Shown here one piece after another: positions 26,352 to 35,582 of a stretch of 64,000 nucleotides of DNA (its first letter is position 1; every line of letters starts with the position of its first letter). The stretch is from assembly GCF_035917675.1 (NCBI RefSeq), contig NZ_CP109104.1, positions 2,542,001 through 2,606,000 on the forward strand. The letters run 5' to 3'. This DNA is from Streptomyces sp. NBC_01775. Lineage in GTDB: Bacteria; Actinomycetota; Actinomycetes; Streptomycetales; Streptomycetaceae. Made by a program: the position numbers and the translations under genes. Below the pieces are notes generated by a model. It made no database searches. It saw only the letters and a program-made list of their open reading frames with translations, and was not told the DNA's origin.

Positions 26352-27236
26352 ATGGATGTGAGTCGTCCAGTGCAGTCGGGAAGCGGAAGCCCTCCCTCCG
26401 TACTCCGCATGGTCCTCGCGAAACGGCTGCGGCAACTTCGTGAGCAGGCGGGCGTCTCCCAGGAGGAAGCCGCTTCCGCCCTGGATGTCAGTTTTGCAAC
26501 GCTTTGGCGGATGGAGGGCGCCAAGACCGCGCTGCGCACGCTCTACCTGCGCTCGCTGCTCCAGTACTACGGCGTGCCCGGCAAGGAGAGCGAGGAATTC
26601 CTGCGGCTCGCCAAGAAGGCGGAGGAGCCGGGCTGGTGGCACTCCTTCCGGGACGCGGCGCCCGACTGGTTCGGCGTCTACCTCAGCCTCGAGAGCGGGG
26701 CCCGGATGATCGCCGTATATGAACCGCACTATGTCTCGGGCCTGTTGCAGACGCCGGAATACGCCCGCGCCATGCTGCGCGTCGGATTCCCCCACGAGTC
26801 CGAGGAGAAGATCGAACGCCGCGTCGGGCTGCGAATGGAGCGCCAGCACATCCTGAGACGCGAGGACCCGCCCACGCTGTGGCTGGCACTGGATGAGACC
26901 GCGCTGCGCCGGACCGTCGGCGGTCCCGCCATCATGCGTGCCCAGATCGACGTGCTCCTGGAGGCCGTCGAGCAGCAGCACATCGCGCTGCGCGTCCTGC
27001 CGCTGAGCGTGGGCCCGCACCCGGCCGCCGGCGGCCACTACAGCTACCTGCGCTTCGCCGAGCCCGAGATACCGGACACGGTCTACGTCGAGAACCTCAC
27101 CAACGCGCACTACCTCCAGGAGAGACGGGACATCGAGCCCTATCTGGAGGCCCATACGCGATCGGCGGCCATGGCCTCCGAAGCCGTTCCCGATGTCGGC
27201 CGCTGGCTGAGGGCGCTGCGCGAGGAGTACGCGTGA
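26352..27236 (+). CDS. XRE-family regulator with DUF5753 domain
   Basis: DNA-binding regulator of about 294 aa. The N-terminal helix-turn-helix (~20-75) reads LAKRLRQLREQAGVSQEEAASALDVS (given here in part), followed by the large C-terminal DUF5753 domain (WFGVYLSLESGARM, VSGLLQTPEYARAML, GGPAIMRAQIDVLLE, TVYVENLTNAHYLQ). GGAGG is only three bases from the ATG; the GTG at 26358 is nine bases away and may be the true start. No DUF397 gene follows; a SAM methyltransferase follows after 70 bp. Confidence 0.88.
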   Translation: MDVSRPVQSGSGSPPSVLRMVLAKRLRQLREQAGVSQEEAASALDVSFATLWRMEGAKTALRTLYLRSLLQYYGVPGKESEEFLRLAKKAEEPGWWHSFRDAAPDWFGVYLSLESGARMIAVYEPHYVSGLLQTPEYARAMLRVGFPHESEEKIERRVGLRMERQHILRREDPPTLWLALDETALRRTVGGPAIMRAQIDVLLEAVEQQHIALRVLPLSVGPHPAAGGHYSYLRFAEPEIPDTVYVENLTNAHYLQERRDIEPYLEAHTRSAAMASEAVPDVGRWLRALREEYA

Positions 27237-27306
27237 GGCCGACGGAACGGACCGCCGAGCGCCCGCGACAGCCCGCCGAGGAGCGAAAGGGAAGGCGAAG
27301 CACACC

Positions 27307-28119
27307 ATGACCGGCGACCCCGCGGCCTCCCGTTCCATCGACACCAGCCGCCCTCACGGCGCCCGGATCTACGACTATCTCCTGGGCGGAAAGACCTACT
27401 TCGACGTGGACGTGCAGGCGGGCGAGGACCTGCTGAAGGTCCTCCCGACCGCCCGGAGCGTGACGCGCACCAACCGCGACTTCATGGCCCGCGTCACCCG
27501 GACCCTGGCGGCGGAGTACGGCGTACGGCAGTTCCTGGACATCGGCACCGGCATCCCCACCGAGCCCAACCTCCACCAGGTCGCGCAGCGGGTGGCGCCC
27601 GAGTGCAGGGTCGTCTACACGGACAACGACCCGATCGTGCTGGAGCACGCGCGCGCCCTGATGCGCGGCGACGCCCAGGGCCGCACGGCGTATCTGCCGG
27701 CGGACGTGCGCGATCCGGACCGGATATTGCGCTCGGAGGCCGTCCGGAGGGTGCTCGATTTCGAGCGGCCGGTCGCGCTGTCGCTGCTCGCGCTGCTGCA
27801 CTTCCTGCCGGACGGGGACGGCCCCTACGAGATCGTCACACGGCTGCGGGATGCCCTGCCGCCGGGCAGCTTCCTCGTCCTGTCGCACTGCACCGCGGAC
27901 TTCGCCCCCGAGGCCATGGCGGAGGGCGTAAGGATCTACCACGAGCGGGGTATGCACACCCAGGTGCGGACAGAAGCGGAGATACGCCGCTTCTTCGGCG
28001 ACGCGGCGTTCCTGGAGCCCGGGCTGGTCATGCCGCACCAATGGCGCCCGGACCCGGACACGGAGGTGCTCACGCCCGCGGAGTCGTCCTTCTACGCCGG
28101 GGTCGCGCGCACGCCGTGA
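27307..28119 (+). CDS. SAM-dependent methyltransferase, DUF574 (Methyltransf_19) family
   Basis: A 270-aa protein with the family hallmark N-terminus PHGARIYDYLLGGKTYFDVD, then SAM site FLDIGTGIPTEPNLH and VVYTDNDPIVL. GGGAAGG lies upstream of the ATG. These methyltransferases are multiplied in Streptomyces and commonly neighbour XRE/DUF5753 regulators; substrates are unknown. The last codons and the stop are part of a 24-bp tandem duplication. Confidence 0.88.
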   Translation: MTGDPAASRSIDTSRPHGARIYDYLLGGKTYFDVDVQAGEDLLKVLPTARSVTRTNRDFMARVTRTLAAEYGVRQFLDIGTGIPTEPNLHQVAQRVAPECRVVYTDNDPIVLEHARALMRGDAQGRTAYLPADVRDPDRILRSEAVRRVLDFERPVALSLLALLHFLPDGDGPYEIVTRLRDALPPGSFLVLSHCTADFAPEAMAEGVRIYHERGMHTQVRTEAEIRRFFGDAAFLEPGLVMPHQWRPDPDTEVLTPAESSFYAGVARTP

Positions 28120-28143
28120 CGCGGGGTCGCGCGCACGCCATGA
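28099..28143. repeat. 24-bp duplication across a stop codon
   Basis: GGGGTCGCGCGCACGCCGTGA at 28099-28119 recurs at 28123-28143 with one change (CCATGA). Copy 1 encodes the last six residues and stop of the methyltransferase; copy 2 is untranslated. If the first stop were lost, the second unit (offset 24 bp, in frame) would add eight codons and supply another TGA. Confidence 0.85.
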
Positions 28144-28304
28144 GCGGCGGCGTGGGGGCCGTACATCTCGCGCGTCACCCCCGACGGCACGGACAAGCCC
28201 ACAGGGCCCGCAGCGCGCCACCAGCCGGCCCGTACGCGCTCCGGATGGCCGCCGGGCGTGCCCGCCTCTCCCCTCCACCGGCGTGTGCTGGCAGTATCCG
28301 TGCC

Positions 28305-29351
28305 ATGGTCAGCACGCGTTCCCTCCTGAAGGCGCCTCATCCGGTGCGGCCTCCCGGCGCGGGTGACCGGCTCCGTCCGGGGCAGCGCCGTGCCCTGTGG
28401 GCGGCGGGAGCCATGGTGGTGGTGTGCGGGCTGCTGACCTGGTGGCTGGTGCCGCCCTCCCCGCCCTCGCCCGGCGGGCGGGTCACCTTCGGCACCGGTG
28501 TCCGCACCGGCGTGTACGAGCGTTACGGCACGCTTCTGAAGCAGCGCCTCTCACGCGACCTGCCGGATGTCGACCTGCGACTGCGGCGCAGCCAAGGCTC
28601 GGTCCAGAACGTGGAGCGCGTGGCCACAGGGGAGTCGGACTTCACCATCACGGCATCCGACGCGCTGGCCACCTACAAGGCCGCGGGCGGCAAATACGCC
28701 TCCCGTATCCGGGCGTGCGCGCGGCTGTACGACGACTACATGCAGCTGGTCGTTCCCAGGGACTCTCCGGTGCGCAGCGCCAAGGACCTCAAGGGCCTGC
28801 GGGTGGGGGTCGGCGAGCGGCGCTCAGGGGTCTCGCTGGTGACGGGACGGCTGCTGGAGGCCGCTGGGCTGGACATGGACCGGGATGTGGACGCCGTGCG
28901 CGAAGGCATCGACCGGATGCCGCGACTTTTGACCGAGGGCAAGCTGGACGCCTTCTTCTGGTCCGGCGGCCTGCCCACGACGGCGGTCGAGCGGCTGGCC
29001 GACCGCACCGACATCCGCCTGGTGCAGCTCGGCGACCTGGTGCCGCGGCTGCACGAGATCGAGCCGGAGACGCGCTATTACCGGGCGGCGGTGATGGCAC
29101 CGGACGCGTACCCCACGGTGCAGCGCGGCCAGTCGGTCAAGACGGTGGCGATCGCCAACCTGCTGGTGACGACGGACCGCACGGATCCGGCGCTCACGGA
29201 GGGCATCACGCGTTCGGTCATCAAGAGCAGGGATCAGATCGGTCGCGAGGTGCACGCGGCGCAGAAGGTGGACCTGCGCACCGCCATCTACACCGACCCG
29301 GTCCCGCTGCACGAGGGAGCGCGCCGCTACTACCGCTCGGTCAAGCCCTGA
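28305..29351 (+). CDS. TAXI-family solute-binding protein without TRAP permease genes
   Basis: A 348-aa extracytoplasmic binding protein of the TRAP-associated TAXI family: VTFGTGVRTGVYERYGTLLK, then QGSVQNVERVATGESDFTITASDAL and KGLRVGVGERRSGVSL. A single hydrophobic segment (LWAAGAMVVVCGLLTWWLV, ~30-48) without lipobox suggests an N-terminal membrane anchor. There is no TRAP membrane subunit nearby, and the only transporter in reach is the gluABCD ABC system. Its 3' end overlaps the convergent gluK by 22 bp. CAGTAT lies seven bases before the ATG and there is no Shine-Dalgarno. TAXI proteins of other bacteria bind glutamate or related acids, so a sensing role with GluK is a reasonable inference. 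Confidence 0.85.
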   Translation: MVSTRSLLKAPHPVRPPGAGDRLRPGQRRALWAAGAMVVVCGLLTWWLVPPSPPSPGGRVTFGTGVRTGVYERYGTLLKQRLSRDLPDVDLRLRRSQGSVQNVERVATGESDFTITASDALATYKAAGGKYASRIRACARLYDDYMQLVVPRDSPVRSAKDLKGLRVGVGERRSGVSLVTGRLLEAAGLDMDRDVDAVREGIDRMPRLLTEGKLDAFFWSGGLPTTAVERLADRTDIRLVQLGDLVPRLHEIEPETRYYRAAVMAPDAYPTVQRGQSVKTVAIANLLVTTDRTDPALTEGITRSVIKSRDQIGREVHAAQKVDLRTAIYTDPVPLHEGARRYYRSVKP

Positions 29352-30781
29352 TGAGGCGCCCTGTCCGGGGCGCTCCGGGGCACGGTGATCACCACGCGCA
29401 GGCCTTCGGGCTCGTTGTGCGCGAAGGAGAGCGTGCCGCCTGAGCCGGCGAGCAGCGCACGGGTGATGGACAGGCCCAGCCCCGACCCGGACACGTTCTG
29501 GTGCCGGCCGCTGCGCCAGAAGCGGTCCCCGACCCGCTCCAGTTCCTCGTCGGTCAGTCCGGGGCCGCCGTCGGCCGTCTCCACGGTGACACGGTCGCCC
29601 CCCGCGGTGACGGTGACCGTGACGGAGCCCGATTCCGGGGTGAACTTCACAGCGTTGTCCACGACGGCGTCCAGCGCGCTGGAGAGCGCCACCGGATCCG
29701 CCCACCCGGTGGCGGCCGACTGGCCCGCCGTCGTCAGCTCGACGCCCTTCTGCTCGGCCACCGGCCGCCATGCCGCCACGCGCTCGGCCGCCACCTCGGC
29801 GACATCGGTGAGCACGGCGTGCGCGGCGTCCGCGTGCTCGGCCAGCGCGAGGCCGAGCAGGTCGTCCAGGACCTGGGCCAGCCACTTGCCCTCCGCGCGT
29901 ACGGAGGCCATCTCCTCGCTGTCCTCGGGCAGCTCCAGGGCGAGCAGCTCGATGCGCAGCAGCAGTGCGGACAGCGGGTTGCGCAGCTGGTGGGAGGCGT
30001 CGGCGACGAAGGCGCGCTGCTGTTCCAGGGCGTCTTCGACGTTGCCGGCCATCTCGTTGAAGGAGTGGGCGAGCCTGCGCAGCTCGGGCGGGCCGCCGGA
30101 GGCGACGACGCGGGAGGTGAGCTTGCCGGTGGCGATCTCGTGGGTCGCCCGGTCCAGGGTGCGTACGGGCCTGAGCACCCACCCGGTCAGGCGCAGCGCG
30201 GCACCGACGGCGAGCAGCATCGCGGCGGCCTCCCCGGCGACGATGGCGAGCCACCCGTGCAGGATGCGCGAGCGCATCGGTCCCGTCGGGGAGTCCGTGA
30301 GGACGACGGCCGCCACATCGCCGTCCCGGATGACGGGCGAGGCCACCGCGATCCGGCCGTCCTCCTGCCAGGGCCACACCTGTGGCGGGTCGTGGCTGCG
30401 GCGTCCGGCCAGCGCCTCGGCGAAGGCCCGCGCGCCGTCCTCTCCCTGCCCGTCGGCGCTCTCCTCGCCGTCGCCGGGAACGCGCCAGCCGTCGGGCGAG
30501 GAGGCCATCACCCGGCCGTCACGGTAGAAGACGCCCGCCCGGATGCCGTAGAGAGCGTGGTAGCGGTGCAGCTCCTTCTCCAGGATGGCCTGGCGCTCGT
30601 CCGGCTGGCTGGGGGCCGTGACGAACTGGGCGAGGGAGGCGAAGCGCGCCGTGTCGTCGATCCTGTCGACCACCACGCGCTGCTGTTCGCCCTGCGCCTG
30701 GCTCACGGCGAGGGGGAAGCCGAGGGCGAGCAGCACCCCGGCCAGCAGGATGAGGAGCAGTGGAAGCAGTCGTGAGCGCAT
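29330..30781 (-). CDS. gluK: Sensor histidine kinase, GluK-like
   Basis: A 483-aa membrane sensor kinase. Its first transmembrane helix is LLPLLLILLAGVLLALGFPLA; an extracytoplasmic domain (~30-170) and second helix WLAIVAGEAAAMLLAVGAALRL follow, then HAMP, the H-box FVADASHQLRNPLSAL and the ATPase (N box DNAVKFTPE, G boxes DGGPGL and GSGLGLSI). It is 30 bp downstream of the response regulator gene. In S. coelicolor the GluK-GluR pair next to gluABCD senses glutamate and controls its uptake; the same neighbourhood here supports the name. Confidence 0.9.
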   Translation of the reverse strand: MRSRLLPLLLILLAGVLLALGFPLAVSQAQGEQQRVVVDRIDDTARFASLAQFVTAPSQPDERQAILEKELHRYHALYGIRAGVFYRDGRVMASSPDGWRVPGDGEESADGQGEDGARAFAEALAGRRSHDPPQVWPWQEDGRIAVASPVIRDGDVAAVVLTDSPTGPMRSRILHGWLAIVAGEAAAMLLAVGAALRLTGWVLRPVRTLDRATHEIATGKLTSRVVASGGPPELRRLAHSFNEMAGNVEDALEQQRAFVADASHQLRNPLSALLLRIELLALELPEDSEEMASVRAEGKWLAQVLDDLLGLALAEHADAAHAVLTDVAEVAAERVAAWRPVAEQKGVELTTAGQSAATGWADPVALSSALDAVVDNAVKFTPESGSVTVTVTAGGDRVTVETADGGPGLTDEELERVGDRFWRSGRHQNVSGSGLGLSITRALLAGSGGTLSFAHNEPEGLRVVITVPRSAPDRAPHQGLTER

Positions 30782-30811
30782 CGTCGTCCGTCCGGCCCGG
30801 CCCCGCCCGGG

Positions 30812-31570
30812 TCAGGCGCCCCGGGCGGCCATGCGGTAGCCGACCCCGCGCACCGTCTCTATGAGAGCCGGCCGCTGGAGCTTGGCGCGCAGCGAGGCGA
30901 CGTGTACCTCGAGGGTGCGCCCCGTGCCCTCCCAGCTCGTGCGCCAGACCTCGCTGATGATCTGTTCCCTGCGGAAGACGACGCCGGGCCGCTGGGCGAG
31001 CAGTGCCAGCAGATCGAACTCCTTTCGGGTGAGAGAGACCTCGGAGCCGTCCACGCTGACCTGCCGGGTGGGCAGCTCGATGGTGACTCCGCCCAGGCGC
31101 AGGGTGCCGTGGTCCGCGCCGCCCGCTTTCCCCGCGGTGCCCCCGGCGCTCGCCGTGTCGCGTGCGCCGCTCTCGGGAGCGCCCGCTCCGTCCTCGCCGG
31201 TGCGACGGCGGCTGACCGCGTGGATACGGGCCAGCAGCTCGCCCATGTCGTAGGGCTTCACGACGTAGTCGTCCGCGCCGAGGTTGAGGCCGTGGATGCG
31301 CGAGCGGACATCGGCGCGCGCGGTCACCATGATCACGGGAGTGGAGCTGGTGCGGCGGATCTTGCCGCAGACCTCGAAGCCGTCCTGGTCGGGCAGGCCG
31401 AGGTCGAGCAGGACAACGGCGAAACCCGGTGCGTCCTGTCCGCCCGCGAGCAGTTCCTGGAGAGCCTCGGCACCGCTGCGCACATGCGTGACGTCGAAAC
31501 CGTGCCGCGCCAGCACAGCGGAGAGCGCCGCGGCAACCCGGTCGTCGTCCTCGACAAGCAGCAGTCTCAA
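30812..31570 (-). CDS. gluR: OmpR-family response regulator, GluR-like
   Basis: A 252-aa regulator with receiver domain (acidic pocket EDDD, phospho-acceptor Asp in LLDLGLPD, Lys in VVKPYD) and a C-terminal winged helix (SLTRKEFDLLALLAQRPG, RTLEVHVASLRAKL). The TTG at 31570 is chosen because GGAGGAG lies six bases upstream and the receiver begins immediately (MRLLLVEDDD); in-frame codons further upstream lack support. A ~35-residue Gly/Ala linker joins the domains. It is divergent from gluABCD, its likely target. Confidence 0.92.
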   Translation of the reverse strand: MRLLLVEDDDRVAAALSAVLARHGFDVTHVRSGAEALQELLAGGQDAPGFAVVLLDLGLPDQDGFEVCGKIRRTSSTPVIMVTARADVRSRIHGLNLGADDYVVKPYDMGELLARIHAVSRRRTGEDGAGAPESGARDTASAGGTAGKAGGADHGTLRLGGVTIELPTRQVSVDGSEVSLTRKEFDLLALLAQRPGVVFRREQIISEVWRTSWEGTGRTLEVHVASLRAKLQRPALIETVRGVGYRMAARGA

Positions 31571-31830
31571 CCGACGCTCCTCCTGTCCTTTTGTGACCGC
31601 CCCCTGCGAAAGGTCCGACAGTGCATCCACGCCGACAGGCGCAGGTGAGTCAAGAGCCTGTTGAGCACGCCGGGGCATCCGTTATACAGCCGGTACGGCG
31701 ACGGCCGGAGGGCTGCCGCGAGGAGAGCCCTTACGGGTCCGCGCCCGGGGGCCGGGGGCACCCACCGTCTCCTTCAGCCAGTGTGCCCGGTCGCGGCCAG
31801 ATCGTTATGCTCAATTTCAGCTCAGATGTA

Positions 31831-31860
31831 ATGACGGTCACGTCAACAGCTCACTAAGGT
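31831..31860 (+). promoter_or_regulatory. Likely gluA promoter in the gluR-gluA spacer
   Basis: ATGACG (31831-31836), an 18-bp spacer and TAAGGT (31855-31860) make a good housekeeping-type promoter 33 bp before the gluA ATG. The heptamer CAGCTCA occurs twice, 31-bp period, once just upstream of the -35 (31818-31824) and once just before the -10 (31848-31854); it is a candidate GluR site. The assignment of GluR to the repeat is inference. Confidence 0.6.
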
Positions 31861-31893
31861 CCTCGCAACCGACGAGGACGGAGCTATACGCCG

Positions 31894-32679
31894 ATGAGTG
31901 AAGTATCGGTGATCAAGGACGCCGGCGGCCCTGACCCGGCGACCGACGAGCTGGTCGTGCTGGACAACGTCAACAAGCACTTCGGTGCGCTGCATGTCCT
32001 TCAGGACATTGACCTGACCATCGCGCGCGGCGAAGTCGTCGTCGTCATCGGTCCTTCGGGATCCGGCAAGTCCACGCTGTGCCGCACCATCAACCGTCTG
32101 GAGACGGTCGACTCGGGCAGCATCACCATCGACGGCAAGCCGCTGCCCGCCGAGGGCAAGGAGCTGGCGAGACTGCGTGCCGATGTCGGCATGGTCTTCC
32201 AGTCCTTCAACCTCTTCGCACACAAGACCGTGCTGGAGAACGTGACCCTCGGACAGACCAAGGTCCGCAAGGCTGACAAGCGGACGGCCGACGAGAAGGC
32301 CCGTGCGCTGCTCGACCGGGTCGGCGTCGGCAACCAGGCCGACAAGTACCCCGCGCAGCTGTCCGGTGGCCAGCAGCAGCGGGTCGCCATCGCACGGGCG
32401 CTCGCGATGGACCCGAAGGTGATGCTCTTCGACGAGCCGACCTCGGCCCTCGACCCCGAGATGATCAACGAGGTCCTCGAGGTCATGCAGCAGCTGGCCA
32501 GGGACGGCATGACGATGGTCGTGGTCACCCACGAGATGGGCTTCGCCCGCTCGGCGGCCAACCGCGTCGTCTTCATGGCGGACGGCCGCATCGTCGAGGA
32601 GGCCACTCCCGACCAGTTCTTCAGCAACCCGCGCAGCGACCGTGCCAAGGACTTCCTCTCGAAGATCCTGCACCACTGA
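31894..32679 (+). CDS. gluA: Glutamate ABC transporter ATP-binding protein
   Basis: A 261-aa ATPase of the polar amino-acid uptake class. Walker A is GPSGSGKST, the Q-loop VFQSFNLF, the signature LSGGQQQR and Walker [13 protein letters not shown]; the H-switch is VTHEMGF. It is the first gene of gluABCD, separated from gluB by 130 bp. The GGAG ten bases before the ATG is a modest ribosome site. Identity as the glutamate system rests on order and on the adjacent GluKR pair. Confidence 0.94.
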   Translation: MSEVSVIKDAGGPDPATDELVVLDNVNKHFGALHVLQDIDLTIARGEVVVVIGPSGSGKSTLCRTINRLETVDSGSITIDGKPLPAEGKELARLRADVGMVFQSFNLFAHKTVLENVTLGQTKVRKADKRTADEKARALLDRVGVGNQADKYPAQLSGGQQQRVAIARALAMDPKVMLFDEPTSALDPEMINEVLEVMQQLARDGMTMVVVTHEMGFARSAANRVVFMADGRIVEEATPDQFFSNPRSDRAKDFLSKILHH

Positions 32680-32809
32680 GCACCGGGCCCGTGGACGGGC
32701 GCGGACCACGCGGGGTGCCGGGAGGCACCTCGGAGCACGGCAGAGCACCGCACGGCGACGACGGCAGCCACTGGCTGGGCCAACGACTGTTAAGTAAGGG
32801 ATGTTCACC

Positions 32810-33721
32810 ATGAGATTCCACAAGACTGCCGCCTCGGCAGCCGTGATCCTGGCTCTCGCCGCCACCGCGGCATGCGGGGGCAAGGAAGGCTCCGCCGGCG
32901 ACAAGCCCAAGGACCAGACGAACGAGAAGGCGCTGCCGTCCTACAAGGCCGCCAAGGACGTCAAGGTCGACTCCCCCGCCCTGAAGAAGGCCCAGAAGCG
33001 CGGGAAGATCATCATCGGCGCCAAGGCCGACCAGCCCTACCTCGGCTTCCAGGACCAGTCGACCAAGAAGTACTCGGGCTTCGACATCGAGATCGCCAAG
33101 ATGGTGGCGGCCGACCTCGGCTTCTCCGCCAAGCAGATCGAGTGGAAGACGGTCGACTCCAACGCCCGTGAGACCGCCGTCTCCAAGGGCGACGTGGACC
33201 TGATGATCGGCACTTACACGATCAACCCCGAGCGCAAGAAGCAGATCGACTTCGCGGGCCCGTACTTCCACGCCGGCGCCTCGCTGCTCGTCAAGAAGGA
33301 CCAGAAGGCGGTCAAGGGCCCGGACAGCGTCAAGGGCAAGAAGGTCTGCTCCATCGTCGGCTCGACCCCGCTCCAGACCATCAAGGAGCCGAAGTACGGC
33401 GCCAAGGTCACCGAGCTGAGCAAGTACTCCGAGTGCGTCTCGCAGGTGCTCGACGGACAGGTCGACGCGGTCACCACCGACGACGCGATCCTGATGGGCT
33501 ACGCCGCGCAGAACCCCGGCAAGCTCAAGGTCGTCGGCAAGCCGTTCTCCGAGGAGCCCTACGGTGTCGGCCTGAAGAAGGGCGACAAGGGTCTCCAGAA
33601 GGCCGTCGCGGACGCCATCAAGGCGCACCAGGACAACGGTGACTACAAGAAGGCGTTCGACGCGACGCTCGGCAAGTCGGGCTCGAAGTTCCAGGACCCC
33701 CCGGCCCTCACCGAGAAGTGA
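32810..33721 (+). CDS. gluB: Glutamate ABC transporter substrate-binding lipoprotein
   Basis: A 303-aa lipoprotein with lipobox TAAC (Cys ~22) and a family-3 solute-binding fold: IIIGAKADQPYLGF, YSGFDIEIAKMVAADLG, VDLMIGTYTINPERKKQIDFAGPY (given in part), VCSIVGSTPLQ. The ATG at 32810 is favoured over that at 32801 because AAGGG lies nine bases upstream of it and abuts the earlier one. It delivers substrate to GluCD. The longer gluA-gluB spacer may allow higher expression of the binding protein. Confidence 0.94.
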   Translation: MRFHKTAASAAVILALAATAACGGKEGSAGDKPKDQTNEKALPSYKAAKDVKVDSPALKKAQKRGKIIIGAKADQPYLGFQDQSTKKYSGFDIEIAKMVAADLGFSAKQIEWKTVDSNARETAVSKGDVDLMIGTYTINPERKKQIDFAGPYFHAGASLLVKKDQKAVKGPDSVKGKKVCSIVGSTPLQTIKEPKYGAKVTELSKYSECVSQVLDGQVDAVTTDDAILMGYAAQNPGKLKVVGKPFSEEPYGVGLKKGDKGLQKAVADAIKAHQDNGDYKKAFDATLGKSGSKFQDPPALTEK

Positions 33722-33890
33722 CACCGCGCGCCCCGCTCCCCGGCGCACGAGCCGTGCGGGGCGGGGCGCGTGCTGTGGCCGTGCGGTGCGCGCGCCGTGA
33801 ACCCGTCCGCTCAGCCGGCCCGTTCCCGGTTTCCTCGTCCGCCCCGTCGGTCTTCCCTGCCGTTCCGACGCGATTCCTCGCGGAGAATTC

Positions 33891-34538
33891 ATGAACGTAC
33901 TGCTCGACAATCTCGCGCTGTTCCGCGAGGGATTCCTCGGCACGCTGTCGTTGACCGTCGTCAGCGGCCTGCTCGCCGTGGTGCTCGGCCTGGTGATCGC
34001 CGGCTTCCGGGTCTCACCCGTACCGCCGCTGCGATTCTTCGGCACGATGTGGGTGACGGTGCTGCGGAACACCCCGCTGACGCTGCTTTTCCTCGTGGCG
34101 TTCTTCGTGGTGCCCAAGGTGTTCTTCCCCGGCATCAACTCCTTCGTCCTGGCCGTCCTCGCCTGTGGCTTCTACACCTCGGCCTTCGTCGCCGAGGCCG
34201 TGCGCTCCGGCATCAACACCGTTCCGCTGGGGCAGGCCGAGGCCGCCCGCGCGATCGGTATGTCCTTCACCCAGATCATGCGGATCGTGGTTCTCCCCCA
34301 GGCGACGCGCTCGGTGGTACCCCCGCTGAGCAGCATATTCATCGCCCTGACCAAGAACACCGCGATCGCCGGGGCCTTCGACAACGTCGACCTGTTCAAC
34401 GTCGGAAAGACGCTGAGCAACGACGGCTACGACATCGCCGTCATCTTCATCTGGATCACCATCGGCTACCTCGTCATCACCTACGCCATCAGCGGCCTGT
34501 TCAAGCTGCTGGAAAACCGCCTGGAGGTGGCCCGATGA
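33891..34538 (+). CDS. gluC: Glutamate ABC transporter permease (first)
   Basis: A 215-aa inner-membrane permease of the HisMQ/GltJK type with about five hydrophobic segments. The EAA coupling motif reads GQAEAARAIGMSFTQIMRIVVLPQA. GGAG lies five bases before the ATG. Its stop overlaps the gluD start (ATGA), implying translational coupling and matched amounts of the two permeases. Confidence 0.94.
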   Translation: MNVLLDNLALFREGFLGTLSLTVVSGLLAVVLGLVIAGFRVSPVPPLRFFGTMWVTVLRNTPLTLLFLVAFFVVPKVFFPGINSFVLAVLACGFYTSAFVAEAVRSGINTVPLGQAEAARAIGMSFTQIMRIVVLPQATRSVVPPLSSIFIALTKNTAIAGAFDNVDLFNVGKTLSNDGYDIAVIFIWITIGYLVITYAISGLFKLLENRLEVAR

Positions 34539-35398
34539 GTGCGAGCGTCCTGTTCGACGCGCCGGGTCCGAAGGCCCGGGCGCGGAATATCGTCTACACC
34601 GTTGTCGGCGTTCTCGCGCTGCTCGGACTCGTCGCATGGGCCGGCATACGGCTCTACGACAAGGGGCAGTTCGAGGGTGAACTCTGGGACATCTTCAACT
34701 ACTCGGGAATCCGCGAGAACATTCTCGACGCGCTGCTGTCCACACTGAAGGTCTTCGCGCTGGCAGGCGTCCTCTCGCTCGTCTTCGCCGTGATCCTGTG
34801 CGTCGCGCGGCTGTCCGACCACAAGCCGGTGCGCTGGGTGGCGGTCGCCTTCATCGACCTGTTCCGGTCGATCCCGCTGCTGATCACGATCTTCGCGCTG
34901 TGGGTCGGCATCATCGGCGACATGACCCCGATGTGGGCACTCGTGATCGGCCTGACCATCTACAACGGCTGTGTCCAGGCAGAGGTGCTCCGCGCCGGTG
35001 TCAACGCCGTGCCCAGGGGACAGGCCGAGGCCGCCTACGCCATCGGCCTGCGCAAGACACAGGTGACGGCGTCGGTCCTCTTCCCGCAGGCCGTCCGGTC
35101 CATGCTGCCGACGATCATCAGCCAGCTCGTGGTCACCCTGAAGGACACCTCGCTCGGCTTCATGATCCTCTACCCGGAGCTGCTCTACTCGGCGCGGCTC
35201 ATCGCCAACAACACCCCGGTGGGCGGCACCTATCCGATCGTCCAGACGGTCATCGTCTTCGGTCTGATCTACATCGTGCTCTGCCTCGCCCTGGCCGCGC
35301 TGGCCAACTGGATCGAGCGGCGCGGACGCCGGTCCAAGGCCGGCATCGTGCCCGCGAAGGCGAAGGAGCTCAAGGAGACGGTGACTTCGGGGCCGTAG
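34535..35398 (+). CDS. gluD: Glutamate ABC transporter permease (second)
   Basis: A 287-aa permease, longer at both ends than GluC, with TVVGVLALLGLVAWAGIRLY near the N-terminus, the EAA motif GQAEAAYAIGLRKTQVTASV and further helices (TVIVFGLIYIVLCLALAALA). The basic C-terminal tail is cytoplasmic. Start fixed by the 4-bp overlap with gluC. It forms the transmembrane pathway with GluC, energised by GluA. Confidence 0.94.
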   Translation: MSASVLFDAPGPKARARNIVYTVVGVLALLGLVAWAGIRLYDKGQFEGELWDIFNYSGIRENILDALLSTLKVFALAGVLSLVFAVILCVARLSDHKPVRWVAVAFIDLFRSIPLLITIFALWVGIIGDMTPMWALVIGLTIYNGCVQAEVLRAGVNAVPRGQAEAAYAIGLRKTQVTASVLFPQAVRSMLPTIISQLVVTLKDTSLGFMILYPELLYSARLIANNTPVGGTYPIVQTVIVFGLIYIVLCLALAALANWIERRGRRSKAGIVPAKAKELKETVTSGP

Positions 35399-35582
35399 AG
35401 CTGCGTGCGGCCGGAGGCGGCGGGCCCCTGTGGCCCGCGCCTTCGGCCGTTCGTCGTCTGCCGGCCTCACTTGACGCCCGCTCAGGCAGTGGGTTGCATA
35501 CGATCGTGATCGTGCACCAGGCTCCAGGAACAGCGAACCCCGGCCCCCGTCAGCACCACCAGGGCTGTGAGGTCTCCCCGCT

